Assembly (NCBI GenBank): GCA_001564065.1
Contig: LKNA01000001.1
Coordinates: forward strand, 44,494 to 108,493
Length of the DNA: 64,000 nt
Origin: Chitinophagaceae bacterium T5-Br10_B2g13
GTDB taxonomy: Bacteria > Bacteroidota > Rhodothermia > Balneolales > Balneolaceae
Direction: 5' to 3'
Part shown: positions 35,971 through 44,512 of the stretch, one piece after another
How positions within the stretch are numbered: the stretch's first letter is position 1
How the letters are laid out: each line of letters begins with the position of its first letter
Translations under genes and position numbers: made by a program
The notes under the pieces: model-generated
What the model saw: the letters and a program-made list of their open reading frames with translations, nothing else
Databases searched by the model: none
Told to the model about the DNA's origin: nothing

Positions 35971-37678
35971 ACTACTGACCATACCGGGTATTCTTTTGCT
36001 GCTTGGGTGCTTTATTCTGCCATTGCTGCCGGAAAAAGTACGTTCTTCAGTATTTCTGATCTTTCCGGTTGCCGCACTATTTTTTGTTATGACCCGCCCG
36101 GATGGGTTTTCAATTACCGGATCAATTGGTAATTACGAACTGATTCTGTTTCAAATTGATGCACTGAGCCGTGTATTTGGACTCATATTTGCCATTACAG
36201 GTTTAACCGCCGGTATCTACGCCTGGCATATCAAAGACCTGTCGCAACAGGTGGCCGCTTTAGGTTACTTGGGCGGGGCTATGGGGGTTATATTTGCCGG
36301 AGATCTCTTTACTCTCATTGTCTACTGGGAGTTGATGGCCGTAACTTCTGTTATGCTGATCTGGGCTCGCGGAACTGAAGCATCCGACAAGGCCGGTATT
36401 AGATATCTGATCTATCACGTTTTGGGCGGGGGACTCTTTTTTGCAGGTATCCTCTGGCACTTTACCCAAACCGGATCTCTGGCTGTGGAATCACTCGATT
36501 ACGAGTATACCGTTGCCAATATATTAATGCTTTTAGGTGTATCCGTAAATGCAGCAGTCATCCCGCTACACACGTGGCTTTCCGATTCCTACCCGAAAGC
36601 AACCATTACGGGTGCGATATTTATGGCTGCATTTACCACAAAAACTGCGGTTTATGTAATGATTCGCATGTTCCCCGGATGGGAAATCCTAATCTGGTTT
36701 GGAGTTGCCATGGCCCTCTACGGTATCTTCTACGCCGTAGTTTGTAAAGATATTCGCGAAATCCTCTCCTACCACATTATTAGCCAGGTTGGGTACATGG
36801 TTGTTGCAATCGGAGTAGGAACAGATATGGCCTTAAACGGATCTGCAGCACACGCCTATAACAACCTCTTATATAAAGGCCTGATGTTTATGGCCGGCGG
36901 GGCCGTAATGTATGCAGCCGGCTCATCACGCCTGGCCGAACTTGGCGGCCTTGGGAAAAAAATGAAGTGGGTGTTTGCCCTCTATGTAGTTGGCGGATTC
37001 TCCATTTCAGGCCTTCCGCTATTTGCAGGATTTATAAGCAAGGGCCTCATCATCGATGGCGCCGGATATGCGGGGTACGAAGGTGTCATGCTTCTGATGC
37101 TGCTGGCCGGAGTCGGTACATTTCTAAGTGTCGGTCTTAAGCTACCCTACTTCACATGGGTCTACGATGCAGGAAACAATATTGATCCGAAACCGATTCC
37201 TGGAAACATGTACATTGCAATGGGAATGTCTGCATTCCTCTGCATCTTTTATGGTGTTTTTCCAAATGCGTTGTACGTTTATCTGCCGTTCGAGATGGAC
37301 TACAACCCATATACTATCTATCACTTTGTAGAAATTATGCAGATATCACTGGGTACATTTGTAGTATTCTGGTTCTTCAGAGAGAAACTGAAAGGAAAAC
37401 TTGTACTGGTATTAGACTTAGACTGGTTCTATAGAAAAGCTGCTCCGGCTACAAGAACAGCATTTGTAACCGGTGTTGATAAATTTTACGACCGGGTTGA
37501 AGAGGGTATTCTTTCAACAGCCGGATTTTTGTCCAGAAAATTTGATAACCCCATGGTTTGGCTCAATCCGTTTACGGATAAAAAGAACAGAGCAGACAGT
37601 TACAGCCCGGCTATGGAAGTGGTTCTTAGTTTTATCATACTTACAGTATTGTTCTTTTCGATCGTCTACCTAACATAA
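35960..37678 (+). CDS. Mrp-type antiporter subunit D-like, third copy, lacking TM7 lysine
   Basis: This 572-residue antiporter-like subunit carries Glu124 in LIVYWELMAVTSVML (TM5). At the TM7 position where the other copies have Lys it has Asn197 (GVSVNAAVIPLHTWLSDSY). The TM8 Lys (FTTKTAVYVMIR) and the TM12-region Lys (GLPLFAGFISKG) remain. It has about 75 extra C-terminal residues with D-L-D-W-F-Y-R-K and a final helix, reminiscent of a short NuoL-type extension. It closes the operon before a terminator at 37686-37729. It may be a structural or modified channel subunit. Confidence 0.88.
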   Translation: MTIELLTIPGILLLLGCFILPLLPEKVRSSVFLIFPVAALFFVMTRPDGFSITGSIGNYELILFQIDALSRVFGLIFAITGLTAGIYAWHIKDLSQQVAALGYLGGAMGVIFAGDLFTLIVYWELMAVTSVMLIWARGTEASDKAGIRYLIYHVLGGGLFFAGILWHFTQTGSLAVESLDYEYTVANILMLLGVSVNAAVIPLHTWLSDSYPKATITGAIFMAAFTTKTAVYVMIRMFPGWEILIWFGVAMALYGIFYAVVCKDIREILSYHIISQVGYMVVAIGVGTDMALNGSAAHAYNNLLYKGLMFMAGGAVMYAAGSSRLAELGGLGKKMKWVFALYVVGGFSISGLPLFAGFISKGLIIDGAGYAGYEGVMLLMLLAGVGTFLSVGLKLPYFTWVYDAGNNIDPKPIPGNMYIAMGMSAFLCIFYGVFPNALYVYLPFEMDYNPYTIYHFVEIMQISLGTFVVFWFFREKLKGKLVLVLDLDWFYRKAAPATRTAFVTGVDKFYDRVEEGILSTAGFLSRKFDNPMVWLNPFTDKKNRADSYSPAMEVVLSFIILTVLFFSIVYLT

Positions 37679-37685
37679 GTGAAAT

Positions 37686-37729
37686 CAGTCCGATCGTCTT
37701 AATTTACCCGGACTGTACATTAATTTTTT
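37686..37729 (+). terminator. Terminator of the Mrp operon
   Basis: CAGTCCG and CGGACTG pair perfectly across a 16-base loop, followed after 8 bases by a T6 run. It starts 7 bases past the last antiporter stop codon. Confidence 0.65.
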
Positions 37730-37845
37730 ATTGTTGTACTTACTGATATTGCGTAAACCGCTCTCTCATCAGAAAGCTGATTGAAGAGTGTTTTGGCATA
37801 TAATAGTTAGTCAGCATTTCATCATAACTTAAGTTAGGACTATAT

Positions 37846-40638
37846 ATGAAGTGGGAAGAAACCATTGAGCACTACGCTAAAAAATCTAATATCAGTGAAC
37901 CGTTAACCAAAAAACTGACCTCCTTAACAGCACTTCTGGAGGATTATTTGGTTCATAATGAGAAAGAGTCTCTCCGGAAATTATCGGCAGATTTGCCGGA
38001 TCGGGCCGCAACTATTTTAAATGATAAAGGTGGTTCTAAAAATAAAGAGCTGGTAGAAACAATCAGCAATCTTACCAACGATGAAATCCGGGATCTGCTG
38101 CGTCTCACTACAATATTTTTCCACCTTGTAAACTCACTTGAACAGCACGAAATTATTCGAATCAACCGTGAGAGATCTAAAAATATCGACGTTGATAACC
38201 CGCGTCCCGAAAGTATTGCCGATGCTTTAAAATACTTTAAGGAAAATGATATCAGCTACGAAGAGGCATTGGATCTTTTTCAAAAGCTGGATATTCAGCC
38301 CACGGTTACCGCTCACCCAACGGAAGCACGTCGAAGAAGCGTACTGTACAAGCAAGAGGGTATCACGTCAAAGATTGACCTTCTGAAGAGTGAGCATTTA
38401 ACTCCAAACGAAAGAGATGCTCATCTCCATCAGGTTGTTAACGAAATTGCTCTCCTCATTTCCACAGATGAAGTGCGGCCTGAACGCTTAACCGTAGAGG
38501 ATGAAGTGGAAAACGGCCTCTTTTTCTTCTCCAATACCATATGGGATACCGTTCCCCGCCTTTATGATGACATCCGTTCAGCATTTTCACAGCAGTATAA
38601 CAAAACACCGGATATTCCGATCGTATTAAAATATAGATCATGGATTGGAAGTGACAGGGATGGTAACCCCAATGTTACCCGAGATGTTACATGGAAAACA
38701 TTGACTTACCACAGGCGTGTGGCGTTTAAGCTATACCTGAGAGACCTCAGGATGATTCGCCGATATTTATCTGTATCTAAAAACTTTGTTGAGATACCCG
38801 AGAAGCTCACAAAATCGCTGAAAAAAGATGAAAAAGAGGTACCGTTAAGTGAACAGTATAAACGGCCCTACAAAAATGAACCCTTCCGAAGAAAGGTCAC
38901 CCATATTATGCACAGGCTGCAAAATATGCTGGACGCATTGGATCAGCCTGAGCAAGAGGTTCTGGATTCAGCAACGTACAGAGCATCTGAATTTGTTGAA
39001 GATTTAGAGTTAATCGCCGATTCACTGAAAGAGGCCGGATTGGAAGATGTTGCTCGGTTTGGAGAATTCAATGATCTTATGATACGAGCGAAAACTTTCG
39101 GTTTTCACATGGCAGCACTCGACATTCGTCAGCACAGCGGACGCCACGAAAGTGCCGTTAGTGAACTGTTGTCGGCGGCAAATGTCCATTCTAAATATGA
39201 GGAGCTTGATGAATCAGAAAAAGTAGAGCTTCTGGTTTCTGAACTTCGAAATCCTCGCCCGCTCTCTCCGGTAAATGCCAAATTGAGCGAACCTACCGAG
39301 GAGATACTGAACGTTTTCCGGCTCATTAGAACACTAAAAGAACTGGATGAAAACGCCTTTGGGTGCTATATCATCAGTATGACGCACGGCGTTAGCGATA
39401 TGCTTGAAGTGATTCTGCTGGCCAAGGAGACCGGTCTCTGGAATATGAAAAAAGGGAAAGTAACCAGCGATATTGATGTTGTTCCTCTTTTTGAAACCAT
39501 CGAGGATCTGGACATGAGTGCCGGGCAGATGGAGAAAATCTTAACTCATCCGATCTACAAAAAACAGGTTGCGGCGAGAGATAACTTCCAGGAGATCATG
39601 CTTGGCTATTCCGACAGTAATAAAGATGGCGGCTACTGGATGGCCAACTGGGCCCTGCAAAAGGCTCAGCTTAAACTTGGTGAAGTTCTTCGTGATCTGG
39701 ATGTAGACTTCCGGCTTTTCCACGGACGGGGCGGATCCGTCGGTCGAGGTGGCGGTCGGTCAAACCGGGCCATTCTGGGACTGCCCTCCATCAGTAACAA
39801 TGGCCGAATAAGATTTACCGAGCAGGGCGAGATTATATCCTTCCGCTACTCCCTTCCGGAAATTGCACGGCGGCATCTGGAGCAGATTGTGAACGCGGTA
39901 GCCCGTGTTACAGCCGGTCAGGGCCAAAAGCCTATTGTTGAAGGTGACGAAACAGAAACCCTGATGAACAGCATTGCAAATGGATCGATGAAAGCCTACA
40001 GGCAGTTAATCGACGACGATGAGTTCTGGCCATGGTTCAAAACAATCACACCGGTTGAACATATCGGAAATCTGCCCATTGCATCCCGCCCTGTTTCCAG
40101 AGGCGGAGATCAAGGACTTCAGTTCGAGAACCTGAGGGCTATCCCCTGGGTCTTCGGCTGGACTCAGGTTCGATACAACGTACCGGGCTGGTACGGTTTA
40201 GGCACCGCACTATCTGCCCTGCTGGAGGAAAAGCCTGAGACAATTGATCTTATGAAAAGATGGTATAAAGAGTGGAGTTTCTTTGGCACCATCGTGGATA
40301 ATGCACAACGGGAAATGGCGCGAACACATCCACTCACATCAAAAATGTATAGTGAGAGATCCGATAAGCGTCTCCACGACCGTATCATAGGGGACTTTGA
40401 AAAATCCCGAGACATCATTCTGAAAATTACAGAACAGGATGATATACTCGATAGCCGAAAAGTGATACAAAACTCCATCGTTTTCCGAAATATTTTCACC
40501 TATCCGCTCAATCTGATTCAGGTTGAATTGCTTAACCGAAGAGATCAAGCTGACAGTGAAGAGGAGCTTCAGGAACTCAAACAGCTGATATTTTTGAGTA
40601 TCAACGGGGTTGCCGCTGCTATGCAGAGTACAGGTTGA
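37846..40638 (+). CDS. ppc: Phosphoenolpyruvate carboxylase
   Basis: This 930-residue enzyme carboxylates phosphoenolpyruvate to oxaloacetate and refills the citric acid cycle. The catalytic His157 lies in QPTVTAHPTEARRRS, and SWIGSDRDGNPNVT, YSDSNKDGGYWMANW and the glycine-rich FHGRGGSVGRGGG loop are all present. The N-terminal 110 residues are less conserved. It is a single-gene unit, with 167 bases before it and an inverted repeat at 40649-40676 after it. It works next to kgd metabolically, not in the same operon. Confidence 0.96.
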   Translation: MKWEETIEHYAKKSNISEPLTKKLTSLTALLEDYLVHNEKESLRKLSADLPDRAATILNDKGGSKNKELVETISNLTNDEIRDLLRLTTIFFHLVNSLEQHEIIRINRERSKNIDVDNPRPESIADALKYFKENDISYEEALDLFQKLDIQPTVTAHPTEARRRSVLYKQEGITSKIDLLKSEHLTPNERDAHLHQVVNEIALLISTDEVRPERLTVEDEVENGLFFFSNTIWDTVPRLYDDIRSAFSQQYNKTPDIPIVLKYRSWIGSDRDGNPNVTRDVTWKTLTYHRRVAFKLYLRDLRMIRRYLSVSKNFVEIPEKLTKSLKKDEKEVPLSEQYKRPYKNEPFRRKVTHIMHRLQNMLDALDQPEQEVLDSATYRASEFVEDLELIADSLKEAGLEDVARFGEFNDLMIRAKTFGFHMAALDIRQHSGRHESAVSELLSAANVHSKYEELDESEKVELLVSELRNPRPLSPVNAKLSEPTEEILNVFRLIRTLKELDENAFGCYIISMTHGVSDMLEVILLAKETGLWNMKKGKVTSDIDVVPLFETIEDLDMSAGQMEKILTHPIYKKQVAARDNFQEIMLGYSDSNKDGGYWMANWALQKAQLKLGEVLRDLDVDFRLFHGRGGSVGRGGGRSNRAILGLPSISNNGRIRFTEQGEIISFRYSLPEIARRHLEQIVNAVARVTAGQGQKPIVEGDETETLMNSIANGSMKAYRQLIDDDEFWPWFKTITPVEHIGNLPIASRPVSRGGDQGLQFENLRAIPWVFGWTQVRYNVPGWYGLGTALSALLEEKPETIDLMKRWYKEWSFFGTIVDNAQREMARTHPLTSKMYSERSDKRLHDRIIGDFEKSRDIILKITEQDDILDSRKVIQNSIVFRNIFTYPLNLIQVELLNRRDQADSEEELQELKQLIFLSINGVAAAMQSTG

Positions 40639-40648
40639 TCAATCATTA

Positions 40649-40676
40649 GAGGGAAGGCTTAACAGAGTCTTCCCTC
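40649..40676 (+). terminator. Hairpin after ppc
   Basis: GAGGGAAG and CTTCCCTC form a perfect 8-bp stem 10 bases past the ppc stop. An A-run and not a T-run follows, so it may protect the 3' end rather than terminate by the intrinsic route. Confidence 0.5.
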
Positions 40677-40703
40677 AATTAAAAAAAAGATTTTCTCAGA
40701 AAA

Positions 40704-40732
40704 TAGACATTGGATAACAAAACCCTTATAAT
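40704..40732 (+). promoter_or_regulatory. Possible promoter of the cold-shock gene
   Basis: TAGACA-N17-TATAAT resembles a standard -35/-10 pair more than the TAnnTTTG type. It would give a leader of about 107 bases, and long leaders are typical of cold-shock genes. Confidence 0.35.
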
Positions 40733-40846
40733 AGAGAACACAATATAACAACACCCGGTAAGCCTTTCTTGAGACTGACGCGTTAATTCAACTCTACTCT
40801 TCTGAAATACCCTTTATTGGGTGACTAATAACACCAATACAATACA

Positions 40847-41065
40847 ATGACACAACAAGGAACAGTTAAGTGGTTTGATGCCGAAAAAGGATTTGGATTT
40901 ATCAAGCCTAACGACGGAAGCAAAGATATTTTCGTACACAGAAACAATGTAAACAACCTAGCTCCTAACCAAGGTTTGGAAGACGGAGAAGAGGTAGAGT
41001 TTGACGTTGAAGAGACTCCTAAGGGACTTAGCGCTGTTGATGTAAACAGCCTTACTTACGAATAA
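40847..41065 (+). CDS. Cold-shock domain protein (CspA family)
   Basis: This 72-residue single cold-shock domain binds single-stranded RNA and DNA. Both RNA-binding motifs are present: RNP1 as K-G-F-G-F-I-K (14-20) and RNP2 as D-I-F-V-H (27-31). The opening TGTVKWFDAEKGFGFI-like pattern is the family standard. It is a one-gene unit with a leader of more than 100 bases and a strong terminator. The long leader may fold and respond to temperature, as in cspA, but I did not identify a specific fold. Confidence 0.95.
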   Translation: MTQQGTVKWFDAEKGFGFIKPNDGSKDIFVHRNNVNNLAPNQGLEDGEEVEFDVEETPKGLSAVDVNSLTYE

Positions 41066-41090
41066 GCAACTTATTCGTTTCGAAAATAAT

Positions 41091-41125
41091 AAAGCCCGTT
41101 CTGATTTTTCAGAACGGGCTTTTTT
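41091..41125. terminator. Bidirectional terminator between csp and dksA-like gene
   Basis: AAAGCCCGTTCTGA and TCAGAACGGGCTTT form a perfect 14-bp stem around TTTT, flanked by T6 on one side and an A-run on the other, so it serves both convergent genes. Confidence 0.93.
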
Positions 41126-41173
41126 CTTTTGTACCCGGAACCCCTAACCGGGCACATATCTCTCTATTCTTCC

Positions 41174-41611
41174 TTACGCAAAAGCAGGTCTCTTCTTATC
41201 TAATCCACTTTTCTTAGCGTCTATACTATATCTTGTATGAGGTGCGAACTCAAGGCGTCCCTTCTCGATTGGCTTTCCTGTAGCCCGGCATATTCCGTAA
41301 GTACCATTTTCGATTCGTACCAATGCCCTGTTCAGCTCATTGATGTATTTTCGATTTCTCTGGATCAGCCTGTACGTTAAATCAAGACTCTCCTCTCTGC
41401 TGCCCAGATCTCCCATATGATGTGTTAGTGAAGATGCGTCATCATCATCTGATGAACGAATATCCTCTATCTGACTCTGTAAATATTCAAGCTCTTCCTG
41501 GGTCTCTTCTCGCTTTCTTAAAATGATGGCTTCAAAATAAGCCAACTCCTCAGGCATCAGGTTTGTTTTAAGATCTTCAGTTGTTTGGGGATATTTATTA
41601 ATTGCTTTCAT
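41174..41611 (-). CDS. DksA/TraR-family protein with degenerate zinc finger
   Basis: This 145-residue protein has the coiled-coil layout of DksA/TraR transcription factors, which enter the RNA polymerase secondary channel. Helices at about 30-55 and 75-105 flank a loop holding the acidic tip residues S-S-D-D-D-D-A-S. The C-terminal zinc-finger segment keeps the family frame R-I-E-N-G-T-Y-G-I-C-R-A-T-G-K-P-I-E-K-G-R-L but only one of the four cysteines; the others are Gly, Pro or Thr/Arg-type replacements. Zinc binding is therefore unlikely, as in cysteine-poor DksA variants of other bacteria. It is a single-gene unit. Confidence 0.88.
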   Translation of the reverse strand: MKAINKYPQTTEDLKTNLMPEELAYFEAIILRKREETQEELEYLQSQIEDIRSSDDDDASSLTHHMGDLGSREESLDLTYRLIQRNRKYINELNRALVRIENGTYGICRATGKPIEKGRLEFAPHTRYSIDAKKSGLDKKRPAFA

Positions 41612-41691
41612 CGTCTTGGGGTTTGTAATTCCTGTTGTTGTTTTGTTCTACAAACAGGATAACGAGAAAACATATCCACAGAAATAGGGGA

Positions 41692-41705
41692 ACTCCCTAT
41701 GGAGT
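41692..41705. repeat. Lone ACTCC/GGAGT palindrome upstream of dksA-like gene
   Basis: ACTCC-CTAT-GGAGT lies 80 bases before the dksA-like start. It matches the palindrome type found four times in the larger repeat elements at 52.8 and 57.9 kb. It could be an independent small repeat or an operator. Confidence 0.4.
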
Positions 41706-41888
41706 ATTGAGGAGTTAGAGCACAGTTCTTAAACCTTGTGGGGATCTGTACTACTCCAATTTTAAAACCGGCTTATAGATAAACTTACTTTGTAAACGGG
41801 ACCATCATACAACAATTGAATCTATCTCTTTATAACCTCTTACTCAGCAATGAGTTCAGTAATTCCTGAATTAAAAGAGTATTCAGTT

Positions 41889-42737
41889 TCAGCCGTAGAG
41901 TCTCTTGTTATACTCTTTTTGAATAGAGCGCACGATCTCGCCGGGTTCACCTTTTCCAAGATTTTGTCCGTCCACTTTTACAATCGGCTGAATGTCCGTT
42001 GTGGTTCCGGTAAAAAAGAGCTCATCCAGATCGTAAAGATCATCCTGACGTACCGGTTCAGTAATGATTGGGATATTAAGAGAATTTGCAATATCGATCA
42101 CAACACGACGTGTGATACCGTTGAGAATATAATTTGAGGCCGGAAATGTATAGAGCGATCCACCTTTTGCTGCAAAAATATTGGCATTCGGACTCTCCGT
42201 TATCACTCCATCCCGAATCATTACCGCACTGTTTGCACCCGCATCCCTGGCCTGCTGCCGGGCCAGCGTATTCGGTAATAGATTCACCGTCTTTAAATTA
42301 CACCGGGTCCATCGCACATCCGGTACCGTAATCACCTCAACACCTTTTTCATGAAGCTCCTTGTGAGGTTTAAATGGTCCTGAGGACAGATAAACAGTCG
42401 CCGGCACTTCCGGATCAGGGAACGTATGCGTTCGGGGAAATGCAGCTCCGCGTGTTACTTGGAGGTATACAGTCGCCTCCCCTTCTGTAAGACCGTTTCG
42501 CTTGATCAAATCACGGCTAATGTCCGGAATCGAGTCTCTTATTTTCTCATCCAGATTGATTTTCAACCCTTTCAGCCCTTCATCCAGCCTGACCAGGTGC
42601 TCCTCTTCCTGGAAAAATTTACCGTTGACAACGCGGGTTACTTCATAGACTCCATCGCCAAATACAAATCCGCGATCTGCAACTGAAACTGCCGCCTCTT
42701 TTTGATCTAAAAATTCTCCATTTAAATATACTTGCAT
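41889..42737 (-). CDS. D-amino-acid transaminase-like class IV aminotransferase
   Basis: This PLP enzyme has 282 residues from ATG 42737. An upstream in-frame ATG at 42887 would add a 50-residue AT-rich stretch unlike the family. It begins with the class IV pattern Y-L-N-G-E-F and A-V-S-V-A-D-R-G-F-V-F-G-D-G-V-Y-E-V. The PLP lysine lies in RCNLKTVNLLPNTLARQQA, and the cofactor phosphate-binding G-T-T-T-D motif is near the C-terminus. The segment W-T-R-C-N-L-K-T is closest to D-alanine aminotransferases, which supply D-Glu and D-Ala for the cell wall. Branched-chain transaminase or aminodeoxychorismate lyase activity cannot be excluded. Confidence 0.87.
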   Translation of the reverse strand: MQVYLNGEFLDQKEAAVSVADRGFVFGDGVYEVTRVVNGKFFQEEEHLVRLDEGLKGLKINLDEKIRDSIPDISRDLIKRNGLTEGEATVYLQVTRGAAFPRTHTFPDPEVPATVYLSSGPFKPHKELHEKGVEVITVPDVRWTRCNLKTVNLLPNTLARQQARDAGANSAVMIRDGVITESPNANIFAAKGGSLYTFPASNYILNGITRRVVIDIANSLNIPIITEPVRQDDLYDLDELFFTGTTTDIQPIVKVDGQNLGKGEPGEIVRSIQKEYNKRLYG

Positions 42738-42945
42738 TATCTGCTGATTGTTTGAGCTATTAAAGTTGAAAAAAAGTTGAGTGGTTAAAGTATTAAAGTA
42801 ATGCCGTAAAAATATACTTTTCAGCGATAAATTCTGAGGAGATTTGTTAAAACGTGCAATCAAAATGTGAACGAACTGCAACAACAATCGATTCTAAACG
42901 TAACTCTTTGTTACAACCCTTGTATAATTTTTACAAATTTCATCT

Positions 42946-43398
42946 ATGAAAGAGATTAAGACGGTTATTCATATCCACGCACCCTCCCATATTGTTTGGA
43001 ATGCGCTCATGAATTTTCAGGAGTACCCGGAGTGGAATCCTTTTATTCGTAAGATTGAAGGCAACGCCGGTGCCGGCGAATCGATCTCTGTTACATTACA
43101 ACCGCCCGATTTTGATAAGCCAAAAACATTCACTCCAAGTGTACTCAAATACGAGGACCAAAAAGAGTTCAGATGGAGAGGCAAACTTTTTATAAAAGGT
43201 TTGTTTGACGGAGAACACTACTTTGTTATCAACAAGCTGCCAAACGGCAGCACGGCACTTGAACACGGCGAATCATTTACAGGATTAATCGTGCCATTTA
43301 TCGGAGGTCTTCTAAAAAAAACGGAGCAGGGTTTTCAGCAGATGAATATTGCACTGAAAGAGCTATGTGAGGAAAAGGCCCGGGCGCTTCAGAATTAA
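42946..43398 (+). CDS. SRPBCC-family protein
   Basis: This 150-residue protein has the START/Bet v1-like pattern of SRPBCC domains: an opening H-I-H-A-P-x-x-x-V-W-N-A-L followed by F-x-x-Y-P-E-W-N-P-F-I, a set of strands, and a long C-terminal helix with L-L-K-K-T-E-Q-G-F-Q-Q-M-N. Such domains bind hydrophobic ligands. It lies 5 bases before the Crp/Fnr regulator, so the two are cotranscribed and the regulator may respond to the same condition. No ligand can be named. Confidence 0.82.
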   Translation: MKEIKTVIHIHAPSHIVWNALMNFQEYPEWNPFIRKIEGNAGAGESISVTLQPPDFDKPKTFTPSVLKYEDQKEFRWRGKLFIKGLFDGEHYFVINKLPNGSTALEHGESFTGLIVPFIGGLLKKTEQGFQQMNIALKELCEEKARALQN

Positions 43399-43403
43399 AA
43401 TAA

Positions 43404-44084
43404 GTGGCTGATCTTCAAAATCCCTGTTATCTTTCCCCCATGCTAAAACATCCTGAATCTATAGAAAAACTGAAACGCATCGCTGAGTTTGATGCCTCCG
43501 AAGATTTTTTAAACGACCTGAAGAGATACGGTCAGCTCAAAATTCTCAAAAAGGGAGAAATACTGTTTGAAGAGAACACAGCTATTCGCGCCATCCCGAT
43601 AATATTGAAAGGGAGTGTTAAGGTTTATCAATCCGATGACGATTTTAAAGAACTTCTGCTCTACTATTTAAAAGAGGGAGATACCTGTATCATGTCGGTT
43701 CTGAACGGACTCTACAATGAGAACAATCAACTAAAAGCCGTCGCCTACGAAGACAGTGAGATACTTCTCCTACCGGTTCATAAACTGGGAATCCTCACTA
43801 AAAAACATCCGGAGTGGATCAACTATATCTTCCGGATTTATCATCAGCGTTTTCAGGAACTTCTGGATGTAGTAAATGCGGTGGCTTTTAAAAAGATGGA
43901 TGAGCGCCTCCACAGTTTTCTTAAAAAAAGAGCTGAAGTAAGCGGTAAACGAACCATACAAATCACCCACGAAGAGCTTGGTAATGAGCTGGGCACGGCA
44001 CGCGTTGTCATCAGCCGCCTTCTCAAACAGATGGAGAATGACGGTCTTGTCAGGCTCAGCCGAAATAAAATCACCCTTCTGTAA
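43404..44084 (+). CDS. Crp/Fnr-family transcriptional regulator
   Basis: This 226-residue regulator (from GTG 43404; ATG 43440 would give 214 residues, and no ribosome site settles the choice) has a cyclic-nucleotide-binding-like beta roll (about 45-130), a long dimerisation helix and a C-terminal helix-turn-helix with ITHEELGNELGTARVVISRLLKQME. There is no N-terminal Cys cluster of FNR type; two Cys lie at residue 8 and in G-D-T-C-I-M-S. It precedes a DUF2892-thioredoxin-OsmC group and probably controls it. Inverted ACAA/TTGT repeats lie both before the SRPBCC gene and directly after this gene. Confidence 0.9.
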   Translation: MADLQNPCYLSPMLKHPESIEKLKRIAEFDASEDFLNDLKRYGQLKILKKGEILFEENTAIRAIPIILKGSVKVYQSDDDFKELLLYYLKEGDTCIMSVLNGLYNENNQLKAVAYEDSEILLLPVHKLGILTKKHPEWINYIFRIYHQRFQELLDVVNAVAFKKMDERLHSFLKKRAEVSGKRTIQITHEELGNELGTARVVISRLLKQMENDGLVRLSRNKITLL

Positions 44085-44208
44085 CAATTGTAACTGAGTT
44101 TAATTTTCAGGTACGGTATCTTGGTTATATATCAGTTAACGAGTAAGAAATTTATAATTGATCTGCTCTATACTGTATAAAAAGAGAATAACCACAAATA
44201 ACACTTTT

Positions 44209-44454
44209 ATGTTTTCAAATCTATCTGAACAGTTATTTACAAACTGGCATCCGATGCGCTGGGTTGCTTTGACATTTGGTCTTGTACTAGGTTATAACTG
44301 GCTGATGCACAGTGCCTCACTTTCGGGCGTACTCTCCATCTTTTTCCTGTTTCAGGCTGTTACCAATACGGGATGTATGGCCGGGCAGTGCGCCCCCAGG
44401 GCAGTTGCAGCTGACGATAAAATTGAAGATGTGGAGTACGAAGAGATTAAATAA
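44209..44454 (+). CDS. DUF2892-like small membrane protein
   Basis: This 81-residue protein starts at ATG 44209; an earlier ATG at 44158 would add a basic stretch of 17 residues with no family character. Two helices (about 12-28 and 30-48) are followed by a T-G-C-M-A-G-Q-C-A-P segment with two Cys and an acidic end. The helix pair resembles the DUF2892 membrane half of YgaP-type sulfurtransferases. It lies between the Crp/Fnr gene and thioredoxin, a setting that suggests thiol or reactive-sulfur handling. Confidence 0.72.
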   Translation: MFSNLSEQLFTNWHPMRWVALTFGLVLGYNWLMHSASLSGVLSIFFLFQAVTNTGCMAGQCAPRAVAADDKIEDVEYEEIK

Positions 44455-44512
44455 AAACCACTGCTTACAAAAGGCAGAAAACATTTTACCAAAACTATAA
44501 AGAGATATCCAA

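Noticed and set aside
37780..37845. TATAAT box before ppc
   Set aside because: The only TTGAAG-like partner is 12 bases away, too close for a promoter.
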